Below the pieces are notes generated by a model, which was not told the origin of the DNA, searched no databases, and saw only the letters and a list, made by a program, of their open reading frames with translations. From Weizmannia acidilactici (lineage in GTDB: Bacteria > Bacillota > Bacilli > Bacillales > Bacillaceae_C), in contig NZ_BKZR01000010.1 in NCBI RefSeq assembly GCF_008974225.1, positions 1-64,000 on the forward strand: DNA of 64,000 nt. Reading direction: 5' to 3'. The position numbers and the translations under genes are program-made. Positions 41,751 to 49,927 of this stretch are shown piece after piece (the first letter of the stretch is position 1; each line of letters starts with the position of its first letter).

Positions 41751-43268
41751 TTAAGATTGCTGCACGGAAACGACGAACGTCTTCTTGAACTCCGTGATCG
41801 CGTTTTCCATGTCTTCATCAGCAGGAAGATTTCCGGTTGTACGGATTTCCTCCAGCAGAGAAGCGCGGTTTTGGTCGAGCCAAGCATAGAATTCGGATTC
41901 AAAACGGAGAATATCTTCAACCGGAATGTCATCCAGGAATCCTTTTGTCAAAGCATAGAGAATGCATACTTGTTTTTCGACTTTAATTGGCTTGTTCAAA
42001 TCCTGTTTCAACACTTCAACGGTGCGCTGTCCGCGTGCCAGTTTTGCCTGGGTTGCTTTATCCAGATCCGAACCAAATTGGGCGAATGATTCAAGTTCAC
42101 GGTAGGAAGCCAAGTCAAGGCGCAAAGTACCGGAAACTTTTTTCATTGCCTTAATTTGCGCAGCGCCGCCGACACGGGATACGGACAAACCTGCGTTAAT
42201 CGCCGGGCGCACACCGGAGAAGAACAGGTCGGACTGCAGGAAGATCTGGCCGTCTGTAATGGAAATGACGTTTGTCGGAATATATGCCGAAATATCACCG
42301 GCCTGTGTTTCAACAAACGGCAGCGCAGTCAACGAACCTCCGCCCAGCCGGTCACTCAATTTTGCAGCACGCTCAAGCAGGCGGGAGTGCAAATAGAATA
42401 CATCACCAGGATACGCTTCACGGCCCGGCGGACGACGCAGCAGCAGGGAAAGTTCGCGGTATGCGACAGCCTGCTTGGATAAGTCATCATAGACAACCAA
42501 TACGTGTTTGCCGTTATACATGAATTCTTCACCCATCGCAACACCGGCGTACGGCGCCAGGTATTGCAGCGGAGCCGGCTGGGACGCGGAAGCTGTAACA
42601 ACAATCGTATAATCCAAAGCACCGAATTTGCGGAAGGTTTCAACTGTACTGCGGACCGTCGATTCTTTTTGCCCGATCGCAACATAAATACAAATCATAT
42701 TTTGGTCTTTTTGGTTCAAAATCGTATCCACCGCAATGGTCGTTTTACCGGTTTGGCGGTCTCCGATGATCAATTCCCGCTGGCCGCGGCCAATCGGTAC
42801 AAGCGCATCGATCGCCTTAATCCCCGTTTGGAGCGGTTCGCTTACCGATTTCCGATCCATAACGCCAGGCGCTTTTGCCTCAATCGGGCGTGTTTTCGTT
42901 GTATTAATCGGGCCAAGGCCGTCAACCGGCTGGCCGAGCGGGTTTACAACGCGGCCGATCAGCTCTTCGCCTACCGGAACCTGCATAATCCGCCCGGTCC
43001 TTCTCACTTCATCGCCTTCATGTATCTCGCGGTAAGGTCCCAAAATAATGATCCCGACATTGCTTTCTTCAAGGTTTTGGGCAAGCCCCATTACCCCGTT
43101 TGAAAACTCCAGCAGTTCTCCGGACATTGCATTGTCAAGTCCGTGAGCACGTGCAATCCCGTCACCAACTTCGATAACGGTACCGACATCGCTAACTTCA
43201 ATTTCAGACTGGTAATTTTCAATCTGTTTTTTGATCAGCAAGCTGATTTCTTCAGCTTTTATGCTCAT
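41751..43268 (-). CDS. atpA: ATP synthase alpha subunit
   Basis: Non-catalytic nucleotide-binding subunit of the F1 hexamer. The 505-residue protein has Walker A GDRQTGKT near residue 170, VYDDLSKQAVAYRELSLLL near 270, and the PAINAGLSVSRVGGAAQ segment with the arginine finger near 363-377. ATG at 43268 has GAGGTG about 8 bp upstream. The C-terminal three residues extend slightly beyond the usual 502. Confidence 0.97.
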   Translation of the reverse strand: MSIKAEEISLLIKKQIENYQSEIEVSDVGTVIEVGDGIARAHGLDNAMSGELLEFSNGVMGLAQNLEESNVGIIILGPYREIHEGDEVRRTGRIMQVPVGEELIGRVVNPLGQPVDGLGPINTTKTRPIEAKAPGVMDRKSVSEPLQTGIKAIDALVPIGRGQRELIIGDRQTGKTTIAVDTILNQKDQNMICIYVAIGQKESTVRSTVETFRKFGALDYTIVVTASASQPAPLQYLAPYAGVAMGEEFMYNGKHVLVVYDDLSKQAVAYRELSLLLRRPPGREAYPGDVFYLHSRLLERAAKLSDRLGGGSLTALPFVETQAGDISAYIPTNVISITDGQIFLQSDLFFSGVRPAINAGLSVSRVGGAAQIKAMKKVSGTLRLDLASYRELESFAQFGSDLDKATQAKLARGQRTVEVLKQDLNKPIKVEKQVCILYALTKGFLDDIPVEDILRFESEFYAWLDQNRASLLEEIRTTGNLPADEDMENAITEFKKTFVVSVQQS

Positions 43269-43291
43269 AAATCCAGCACCTCATTTCCCAC

Positions 43292-43828
43292 TTAACTGAT
43301 TAATGTTCTTTCAAGACGTTCCAATTTTCCGCGCAAACTGCTGTCAAAAATGGAATTTCCGATTCTGATCTTTAATCCGCCCAATAATCCGCTGTCTACA
43401 ACATTTTCAATATTCAAGGACCGCTTTCCGACTTTTTCTGCAAACACGCCGGATATGGCCTTGCTCTCCTCGGCAGTAAGCGGCCGTGCTGAGTAGACAA
43501 CAGCTTCGGAAATGCCGCGCTCTTCATTCATCCGCTCGATAAAAGAACGGCAAACGTCAGCAATCAAATCGTCACGGTGGCGCTCTGTCAAAAGCAGCAG
43601 CGTATTCAATGTGAAAGTGGATAATCCGGAAAAAATATCTTTAAGGATTTCTTGTTTTTTTTCTAGTGTCACTTTCGGAGATTTAAGGAGTTTTCTGAAC
43701 GGTTCATTTCCTTCAAAAACCTCTTTAACCACGCGCACCTCTTTTTCAATTGTTTCCAGCTGCCCGTGCTCTTTCGCAAGTTCGAAAAGCGCCGAAGCGT
43801 ACCGTTTTTCTACCGCGTCATGACTCAT
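43292..43828 (-). CDS. atpH: ATP synthase delta subunit
   Basis: Links the top of F1 to the peripheral b stalk (OSCP equivalent). The 178-residue protein begins MSHDAVEKRYASALFELA, helical N-domain (about 1-105), and ends with the beta/alpha C-domain LGGLKIRIGNSIFDSSLRGKL. Its ATG overlaps the atpF stop (ATGA at 43828-43825), so the two stalk proteins are translationally coupled. Confidence 0.95.
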   Translation of the reverse strand: MSHDAVEKRYASALFELAKEHGQLETIEKEVRVVKEVFEGNEPFRKLLKSPKVTLEKKQEILKDIFSGLSTFTLNTLLLLTERHRDDLIADVCRSFIERMNEERGISEAVVYSARPLTAEESKAISGVFAEKVGKRSLNIENVVDSGLLGGLKIRIGNSIFDSSLRGKLERLERTLIS

Positions 43829-44346
43829 CGCATTTCTCCTGCCTCTTTAATAGATTCCATAATCAGTTTTTCGTGATCTTTTTCCGATATTTCTTTTTCA
43901 ATCACTTTCGAGGCAATCATAACAGACAGGGATGCAACCTGTTCACGCAAAGCAGCGACAGCTTTTGCTTTTTCCTGTTCGATTTCCAGCTTTGCGGCAT
44001 TTTTTAATCTTTCCGCTTCCGCACGAGCTGTCGAAATGATTTCTTCCCGTTGCGCATCCGCTTGTTTTTTCGCATTTTCGATTAAAGCCTGGCCTTCCTG
44101 CCTTGCCTGGCTAAGCAAAGCGCGCTGCTCCTCAAGAAGCCTGTTTGTTTCAGCGCGGTTTTTTTCCGCCAATTCAATTTCTTTTGCGATATGTTCTTCA
44201 CGCTTTTGCATGATGCCCATTAAAGGCTTCCAGGCATACCGTTTCAACAGGAGCATTAAAATGATAAACATGACAAGCTGAAAGACGATATCGCCTGTAT
44301 TTAAATGTCCTTCAACGAATCCTAGTACAAAACTGTTTTCAAACAC
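43825..44346 (-). CDS. atpF: ATP synthase b subunit
   Basis: Peripheral stalk subunit of Fo. The 173-residue protein has one N-terminal membrane helix (about 16-36, GDIVFQLVMFIILMLLL) and a long charged coiled coil (about 45-150) rich in Glu, Lys, Arg and Ala. Start is GTG at 44346, with AAGGAG about 9-10 bp upstream. Coupled to atpH by a 4-bp overlap. Confidence 0.95.
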   Translation of the reverse strand: MFENSFVLGFVEGHLNTGDIVFQLVMFIILMLLLKRYAWKPLMGIMQKREEHIAKEIELAEKNRAETNRLLEEQRALLSQARQEGQALIENAKKQADAQREEIISTARAEAERLKNAAKLEIEQEKAKAVAALREQVASLSVMIASKVIEKEISEKDHEKLIMESIKEAGEMR

Positions 44347-44463
44347 CCAGGTTCACTCCTTTCCAAAGCCGCTTCCATCGTTACCAAGCGCCGTTAAAAC
44401 ACCATCATAAAGGAATGGCGAAGTTTCCGTTAGATGATCTTCGCCATTGATAAAAACCGTTTC

Positions 44464-44682
44464 CTATCTGTTAAGAACCATAAACCCGATAACAACCGCG
44501 ATGATTGGCAGAGCCTCAACCAACGCAATACCAACGAACATCATTGTTTGCAGTAATCCGCGTGCTTCAGGCTGGCGGGCAATCCCTTCTACAGTGCGGC
44601 CGACTACAAGACCGTTCCCGATACCAGCGCCTACTGCTGCCAAACCACATGCAATTGCTGCTCCAATAACACCCAAACTCAT
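44464..44682 (-). CDS. atpE: ATP synthase c subunit
   Basis: Proteolipid of the rotor ring. The 72-residue protein consists of two membrane helices with a polar loop ARQPEA; the glycine-rich first helix (GAGIGNGLVVG) packs the ring and E56 on the second helix carries the ion. The residues around E56 (VEALPI) lack the Gln/Ser ligands of Na+-binding rings, so H+ is the expected ion. AAGGAGG precedes the ATG, the strongest ribosome site of the operon, in line with the high copy number of c. Confidence 0.96.
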   Translation of the reverse strand: MSLGVIGAAIACGLAAVGAGIGNGLVVGRTVEGIARQPEARGLLQTMMFVGIALVEALPIIAVVIGFMVLNR

Positions 44683-44751
44683 GAATATTTCCTCCTTTAA
44701 GTTATATAAAAATTGGCTTGTCTTTTCAAAAAGAAAAATTATATGAAATGG

Positions 44752-45462
44752 CTATGCCTCGTGTGAAACTTTATGAGACATGTAAACCATTGTCAGCATG
44801 GTAAAAATATATGCCTGGATTGTTCCGACAAAGATGGAAAAAGCCTGCCATGCCAATGTAGGCACGATGGCCGCAATGGTCCCTCCGACATGTGTCGCCA
44901 AACTCCCGGCAAGAAGCGTCAGCAGAATTTCACCGGCATAAATGTTTCCGTAAAGCCGGAGACCCATTGTCAAAGTGTTCGCGAATTCTTCTATCAGTTT
45001 AATAGGGAGCAGGAATACCATCGGCTGGACATAGCTTTTTAAATAGCCGCCGACTCCCCTTTCTTTGACGCCGTAATAATGGGTTAAACCTACAATCATA
45101 ACCGCCAAAGTCAATGTGATGATCGGATCAGACGTAGGCGACTTCCACCATAAGTAATGGTTGAACACTACCATGAACGGCAGGCCGAGCATATTGGAAA
45201 CAAAAATATACATGATCAAAGTGATCCCAAGAATATGGAATCTTCCACCTGTTTTCCAATCCATATTGCTTTTAATAATATCCTTGACAAAGTCCATGAC
45301 CCATTCAAGGAAGTTTTGCATGCCTGTGGGTTTCAACGCCAGCTTTCTTGTGGAGACGACCGCTATAATGAAAACGATCAAAGAAGAAACCGTAATCATC
45401 ATGACATTGGCCAGGTTAAAGTACAATCCCATGAATTCTACGATTGGAGCCTTATGTTCCAT
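44752..45462 (-). CDS. atpB: ATP synthase a subunit
   Basis: Stator channel of Fo carrying the half-channels for protons. The 236-residue protein has five to six membrane helices; the essential arginine lies in EFANTLTMGLRLYGNIYAGE and the last helix contains TIQAYIFTMLTMVYM. It starts at ATG 45462 with GAGGTGAG upstream and lies 17 bp after atpI. Confidence 0.95.
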   Translation of the reverse strand: MEHKAPIVEFMGLYFNLANVMMITVSSLIVFIIAVVSTRKLALKPTGMQNFLEWVMDFVKDIIKSNMDWKTGGRFHILGITLIMYIFVSNMLGLPFMVVFNHYLWWKSPTSDPIITLTLAVMIVGLTHYYGVKERGVGGYLKSYVQPMVFLLPIKLIEEFANTLTMGLRLYGNIYAGEILLTLLAGSLATHVGGTIAAIVPTLAWQAFSIFVGTIQAYIFTMLTMVYMSHKVSHEA

Positions 45463-45479
45463 TAGAACTCACCTCACTT

Positions 45480-45866
45480 TTACATTTTTCTTTGCCGCAA
45501 TAAACCCACAAAAAAATCTATCATAATGACCACATAAGCAGTCATTATTCCAATAATTACACAGAGGACGTCTATATATCCCGGATAGCGCAATGCAAAC
45601 AAAACCGCGATGACGGCCGCCGTCATTCTCAGGCCTGTTCCCATTGCACGCGGTTTTTTCCCCGGATCAATAGAGTTTGTTACCGAAATCGTTCTTTTTG
45701 CCAGCAGCCATAAGTTAAAAAGGCTGACGGATGTACCTAAAAGCAACCCCAGAAAAACCGGACGGTATGGGGGCAGGCCTAAACCCATTAGGTAGAACAG
45801 CAGAAGAAACACCAAATACTTGCGCTGCCTTTTATAAACCTGGATAAATTCCGGCATAAGTATCAA
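45480..45866 (-). CDS. atpI: ATP synthase protein I
   Basis: Small membrane protein, first gene of the atp operon, thought to help c-ring assembly or cation supply. The product (up to 128 residues) has four hydrophobic helices (about 18-34, 37-55, 75-93, 96-120). The start is ambiguous: TTG at 45866 is only 4 bp after GGGAG, ATG at 45857 is 13 bp after it. The weak initiation would keep its level low relative to the structural subunits. Confidence 0.85.
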   Translation of the reverse strand: MILMPEFIQVYKRQRKYLVFLLLFYLMGLGLPPYRPVFLGLLLGTSVSLFNLWLLAKRTISVTNSIDPGKKPRAMGTGLRMTAAVIAVLFALRYPGYIDVLCVIIGIMTAYVVIMIDFFVGLLRQRKM

Positions 45867-46136
45867 TACACTCCCGAGTAAAAGTCCGGACCGTTAACAG
45901 CAAGGTATTTTTTCTTTATCACGCATCTGAAAAATGGATATTGCCATACTTTTACAACAGCAGGCGCTGCAAAGAGCAGAAATGCGGGACCAGCCGGCTA
46001 CGGCAATACGCAAAAACTCCACCTGTTACAGGTACTGTAGCCCGCCACTGCCATTATGTTCTATTTTCTGTATGTAAATAGTAGAAAAGATTCCCCTTTC
46101 CAGTTATGAAAACCTTCTCAAAATGTACACTTTTTT
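45867..46136 (-). promoter_or_regulatory. Long 5' leader of the atp operon
   Basis: About 265 nt lie between the predicted transcription start near 46130 and atpI. The leader holds a perfect small inverted repeat ACCTGT-T-ACAGGT (46021-46033) and a GC-rich block (45955-46010), but no terminator-like hairpin with U-run and no known riboswitch was recognised. Confidence 0.35.
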
Positions 46137-46165
46137 AGCATACAATAGCACTAAAGCATTGTCAA
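46137..46165 (-). promoter_or_regulatory. Sigma-A promoter of the atp operon
   Basis: On the minus strand a perfect TTGACA (46165-46160), 17 bp, then TATGCT (46142-46137). This is the only near-consensus promoter between upp and atpI. Confidence 0.75.
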
Positions 46166-46270
46166 TGGAGTTTCTGTAAAACAACATTGAATTCCTGCCC
46201 CCTATAAAATCGTTAAAGATTTTCATAACCGCTTCAGCGCCCGGGTACGCAAAAGCTGAAAAAGGGAAGT

Positions 46271-46330
46271 GCCCTATCCCTGGAGACACCTTAATGGCCG
46301 CATGCCGAAAGAACAAGGCGCCTCCATCTA
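46271..46330. repeat. Copy C of the dispersed imperfect repeat
   Basis: Blocks CCTATCCC, CCGCATGCC and AAGGCGCCTCCA occur in the same order as the matching blocks of the copies at 2064-2140 and 17311-17390. No ORF is supported between the atp promoter and upp. Confidence 0.3.
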
Positions 46331-46458
46331 TTTACATCGAAAATATACAGTTATTATAGACCCTTTTTATTTTTTTGCCAGTCCATTTCCCTTAGGTTAA
46401 CAAATTTGTAAAACACTAAGCGGATTCATTTTGCATGGCCGGACGGAAGGAGATCAAA

Positions 46459-47088
46459 TTATTTCGTCCCGAATAAACGGTCCCCCGCGTCCCCGAGGCC
46501 GGGTACAATATAGCCTTTCTCATTCAGTTTTTCATCGAGGGCGGCCATGAAGATATCCACATCCGGATGCGCCTTTTGCACCGCTTCCACGCCTTGGGGT
46601 GATGCAATCAGGCACATGAATTTAATATTTTTCGCGCCCCTTTGTTTTAAGGATTGGATCGCATCCACTGCGGAGCCGCCCGTTGCCAGCATCGGATCTA
46701 CGATAATGAAATCCCGCTCCTCGATATCGCTCGGCAGTTTTATATAATATTCAACCGGCTTTAATGTTTTCGGATCGCGGTACAGCCCGATGTGCCCGAC
46801 TTTCGCGGCCGGGATCAGTTTCCGCACACCGTCAACCATGCCCAATCCTGCACGCAGTATCGGGACAATGCCAATTTTTTTGCCAGACAGTATTTTTGAT
46901 TTCGCTTTGCTGACAGGCGTTTCAATTTCGATCTCTTCAAGCGGCATATCCCGCGTAATTTCAAACGCCATCAGCGTCGCCACTTCATCCACAAGCTCGC
47001 GGAATTCCTTCGTCCCCGTATGTTTATCGCGGATATACGTTAACTTGTGCTGGATCAACGGATGGTTAATTACATGAACTGTGCTCAA
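46459..47088 (-). CDS. upp: Uracil phosphoribosyltransferase
   Basis: Salvage enzyme making UMP from uracil and PRPP. The 209-residue protein has PILRAGLGMVDG near 77-88, the PRPP-binding loop DPMLATGGSAVDA near 131-143 and the uracil site GYIVPGLGDAGDR near 190-202. Start is TTG at 47088, with AAGGAGAG about 9 bp upstream. It lies between glyA and the atp operon as in B. subtilis. Confidence 0.95.
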   Translation of the reverse strand: MSTVHVINHPLIQHKLTYIRDKHTGTKEFRELVDEVATLMAFEITRDMPLEEIEIETPVSKAKSKILSGKKIGIVPILRAGLGMVDGVRKLIPAAKVGHIGLYRDPKTLKPVEYYIKLPSDIEERDFIIVDPMLATGGSAVDAIQSLKQRGAKNIKFMCLIASPQGVEAVQKAHPDVDIFMAALDEKLNEKGYIVPGLGDAGDRLFGTK

Positions 47089-47210
47089 TGAAATTCTCTC
47101 CTTTTAGAGGTTGGTATAAAATTCGACAAACTTCTTCGCCTCAACCATTTTACACGAAAAAAGAACCCAATCTCAAGGAACGGCAAAATAAATTCTTAAG
47201 GCAGATCATG

Positions 47211-47235
47211 AAAAGGCCCCGCGTCTTCCGCGGGG
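47211..47235 (-). terminator. Terminator-like hairpin after glyA
   Basis: A 7-bp GC stem CCCCGCG (47217-47223) / CGCGGGG (47229-47235) with a TCTTC loop lies 8 bp past the glyA stop, but only four T residues follow, so termination may be partial and upp may be co-transcribed. Confidence 0.55.
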
Positions 47236-47242
47236 AAGGAGA

Positions 47243-48487
47243 TTAATTTTGATCCGGATAAAGTGGGAAACGTTCGGTCAGTTTTTTCACACGTTCGGCT
47301 TCTCCTTTTAAAATTCCCTCATCACTAGGATTTTTGAGCGCAGTGCCAATAATCGACGCAATTTCGTCCATTTCTTCAAGGCCGAAGCCCCTTGTCGTCA
47401 CAGCAGGCGTACCGATTCTGAGTCCGCTTGTGATGAACGGGCTTTCCGGGTCATACGGGATCGTGTTTTTATTGGCGGTGATCCCGATGTCATCCAGTAC
47501 TTTTTCGGCTGTCTTGCCCGAGATGGATAAAGAACGCAAATCAATCAGGATCAGGTGGTTGTCCGTCCCGCCTGATACAAGATCGAGACCCTCTTTTTTC
47601 AGCCCTTCGGCAAGGCGTTTGGCATTATCAACCACTTTTTGCGAATAAACTTTAAACTTGTCTGTGAGTGCTTCGCCGAACGCCACGGCTTTGGCCGCAA
47701 TCACATGCATCAGCGGGCCGCCCTGGATTCCCGGGAAAATGGACTTATCCAATTTCTTCGCAAATTCCTCTTTGCACAAAATCATGCCGCCGCGCGGCCC
47801 CCGTAATGTTTTATGGGTTGTTGTCGTTACAAAATCCGCATAAGGAACCGGATTCGGGTGGAGACCGGCCGCAACGAGTCCGGCGATATGCGCCATATCG
47901 ACCATCAAATAAGCGCCAACTTCATCCGCAATTTCCCTGAACTTTTTGAAATCGATCGTACGGGGGTATGCACTTGCGCCTGCAACGATCAGTTTTGGTT
48001 TATGTATGCGCGCCTTTTCCAGTACATCATCATAGTCAATATACTGGGTTTCTTTGTCAACGCCGTATTCCACAAAATTGTATTGGATGCCACTGAAATT
48101 CACAGGGCTCCCGTGCGTCAAATGGCCGCCATGCGACAAATTCATACCCAGCACCGTGTCACCGTGTTCCAAAATAGTGAAGTAAACCGCCATGTTCGCC
48201 TGCGCACCGGAATGGGGCTGGACATTTACATGCTCTGCGCCGAAAAGCTGCTTTGCCCGGTCACGCGCAAGATTTTCCACGATATCGACATACTCGCACC
48301 CGCCGTAATACCGGTGGGCCGGATAGCCTTCAGCATATTTATTTGTCATGACGGATCCCTGCGCTTCCATAACGGCTTCGCTAACAAAGTTTTCGCTGGC
48401 AATCAGCTCAATTTTACTCCTTTGCCGGTTCAGTTCCTTCCGGATGGCTTGATAAACTTCCTGGTCTTGTCTTGCAATATGGCTCAA
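47243..48487 (-). CDS. glyA: Serine hydroxymethyltransferase
   Basis: PLP enzyme that converts serine to glycine and loads the C1 unit on tetrahydrofolate. The 414-residue protein has ELIASENFVSEAV near 27-40, YPGHRYY-type YPAHRYYGG near 57, HGGHLTHGS near 122 and the PLP lysine in TTTHKTLRGPRGG near 226. Start is TTG at 48487 with GGGGGTT upstream; no nearby ATG is available. The order ywlG-glyA-upp is conserved. Confidence 0.95.
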   Translation of the reverse strand: MSHIARQDQEVYQAIRKELNRQRSKIELIASENFVSEAVMEAQGSVMTNKYAEGYPAHRYYGGCEYVDIVENLARDRAKQLFGAEHVNVQPHSGAQANMAVYFTILEHGDTVLGMNLSHGGHLTHGSPVNFSGIQYNFVEYGVDKETQYIDYDDVLEKARIHKPKLIVAGASAYPRTIDFKKFREIADEVGAYLMVDMAHIAGLVAAGLHPNPVPYADFVTTTTHKTLRGPRGGMILCKEEFAKKLDKSIFPGIQGGPLMHVIAAKAVAFGEALTDKFKVYSQKVVDNAKRLAEGLKKEGLDLVSGGTDNHLILIDLRSLSISGKTAEKVLDDIGITANKNTIPYDPESPFITSGLRIGTPAVTTRGFGLEEMDEIASIIGTALKNPSDEGILKGEAERVKKLTERFPLYPDQN

Positions 48488-48640
48488 ATTGAAACCCCCT
48501 CATACGGTCATTTTTCATATTCTTTTTTATTTTACCATAACTTTTTGTGAAATCATGCCCTTTTTTTGGGACAAACATCAAAAAGGAAGCCCGCCCCCGC
48601 GTGGAAACTGCCGGGACTCGGCTTCTTTCTTGCGGATTGC

Positions 48641-49204
48641 TTAGCACGTGCCGCCTTTTTCATATACTGCCCGGGCACCCCCGATCAGTTTCGGGCGCGT
48701 CCTGGCAAATGTGACATGGGCCGCGCCCAGTTCCCTTTCCGATATCCGGACAGGAACGGCAACATGCTTTAAATGCATGCCGATAAAAGTATCCCCGATG
48801 TCAATCCCGGCATCTGCCCGGATAAATTCAACAACAACAGGATCTTCCATATGGCCGTATGCAAAAGCAGCCATAGCACCACCTGCCTTTCGGACAGGCA
48901 CCACTGTTACTTCTTCCCAGCCCTTCTGCAAAGCAAGCGTTCGATCCACGACAAGCGCCCTGTTCAAATGTTCGCAGCATTGAAACGCCGAATAAAACCC
49001 AAGCTTCCGGGAAAATTTCCGCACGCCGTTAAAAATGATTTCAGCGATTTCCGCTGCACCCGCCGTGCCAATTTTTTCCCCGATCACTTCCGATGTCGAA
49101 CATCCGACGACAAAAACCTGCCCCTTTTTCACGGGGACTTGCCGGAAAAATTCATCCAGCATCCGGTTAAACTGTTCTTCCAACTGGCTAAAATCTGATT
49201 TCAA
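48641..49204 (-). CDS. ywlG: UPF0340 protein YwlG
   Basis: Conserved Bacillus protein (187 aa) of unknown function lying between rpiB and glyA. The sequence shows VVGCSTSEVIGEKIGTAG near 33-50, CCEHLNRALVV near 77-87 with two adjacent Cys, and a His-rich patch MHLKHVAVP near 143. Alpha/beta fold without signal peptide. Start TTG at 49204 with GAGGTGTG 8 bp upstream. Confidence 0.85.
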   Translation of the reverse strand: MKSDFSQLEEQFNRMLDEFFRQVPVKKGQVFVVGCSTSEVIGEKIGTAGAAEIAEIIFNGVRKFSRKLGFYSAFQCCEHLNRALVVDRTLALQKGWEEVTVVPVRKAGGAMAAFAYGHMEDPVVVEFIRADAGIDIGDTFIGMHLKHVAVPVRISERELGAAHVTFARTRPKLIGGARAVYEKGGTC

Positions 49205-49225
49205 CGCTTCACACCTCTATTATGA

Positions 49226-49672
49226 TCATGCGTTTTTTTCTTCGTATTGCGATATTTTTTCAATCCTGCGCGCATGGCGGCCACCTTCAAACGATGTCCC
49301 GAGCCAAGTTTTCACAATTTCACGCGCAAGCCCGGGCCCGATTACCCTTTCCCCCATGGCGAGCACATTGCTATCATTATGCTCCCTCGTGGCTTTTGCA
49401 CTGAAAACATCGTGGACGAGCGCGCAGCGGATGCCTTTTACTTTGTTGGCTGAAATGCACATGCCAATCCCGGTGCCGCAGATAAGAATCCCCCGGTCAA
49501 ATTCACCTTCTGCCACTTTCTCGGCCACCGGCAACGCATAATCGGGATAATCTACAGAACCTTCACACTCACAGCCAAAATCTTCGTATTCCACGCCCAA
49601 TGAATCGAGCAAACTTGCAATTTCCCTTCGTAGATTCATTCCACCATGGTCTGATGCCAATGCAACTTTCAT
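49226..49672 (-). CDS. rpiB: Ribose-5-phosphate isomerase B
   Basis: Interconverts ribose-5-phosphate and ribulose-5-phosphate (RpiB/LacAB family; YwlF in B. subtilis). The 148-residue protein has ASDHGGMNLR at 6-15, the catalytic Cys in GILICGTGIGMCISANKVKGI near 63-83 and the HDVFSA segment near 91. GAGGGGG precedes the ATG. Start of the rpiB-ywlG-glyA series. Confidence 0.92.
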   Translation of the reverse strand: MKVALASDHGGMNLRREIASLLDSLGVEYEDFGCECEGSVDYPDYALPVAEKVAEGEFDRGILICGTGIGMCISANKVKGIRCALVHDVFSAKATREHNDSNVLAMGERVIGPGLAREIVKTWLGTSFEGGRHARRIEKISQYEEKNA

Positions 49673-49927
49673 GTTTTTCCCCCTCGTTTTATTTCCGCCT
49701 TCCCTAGTATTATGAGGCTGTGTTACATTTTATGGTTGATGGCCGCGAAATCCGCCTCCGTGAGACTCCCGCAGCGCCCTAGCCGATGGATCCTGCCCGG
49801 CCCGTCCAGGCACCCTGCAAATTTTGCGGCCGTCATTGTCGGTTAACATAGTCTCCAACAAAATCAACTAATTCTATTCTGGCATATCGCCATAAAAAAG
49901 AAAACGGAACAAAGCCTAAAATCTTAT

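Noticed and set aside
46104..46316. Minus-strand frame of 70 codons between upp and atpI
   Set aside because: It spans the predicted atp promoter and has no ribosome site or known family.
49738..49840. GC-rich gap between rpiB and mcp considered as another repeat copy
   Set aside because: Only short scattered matches to the copies at 2064 and 17311; not distinguishable from chance by eye.
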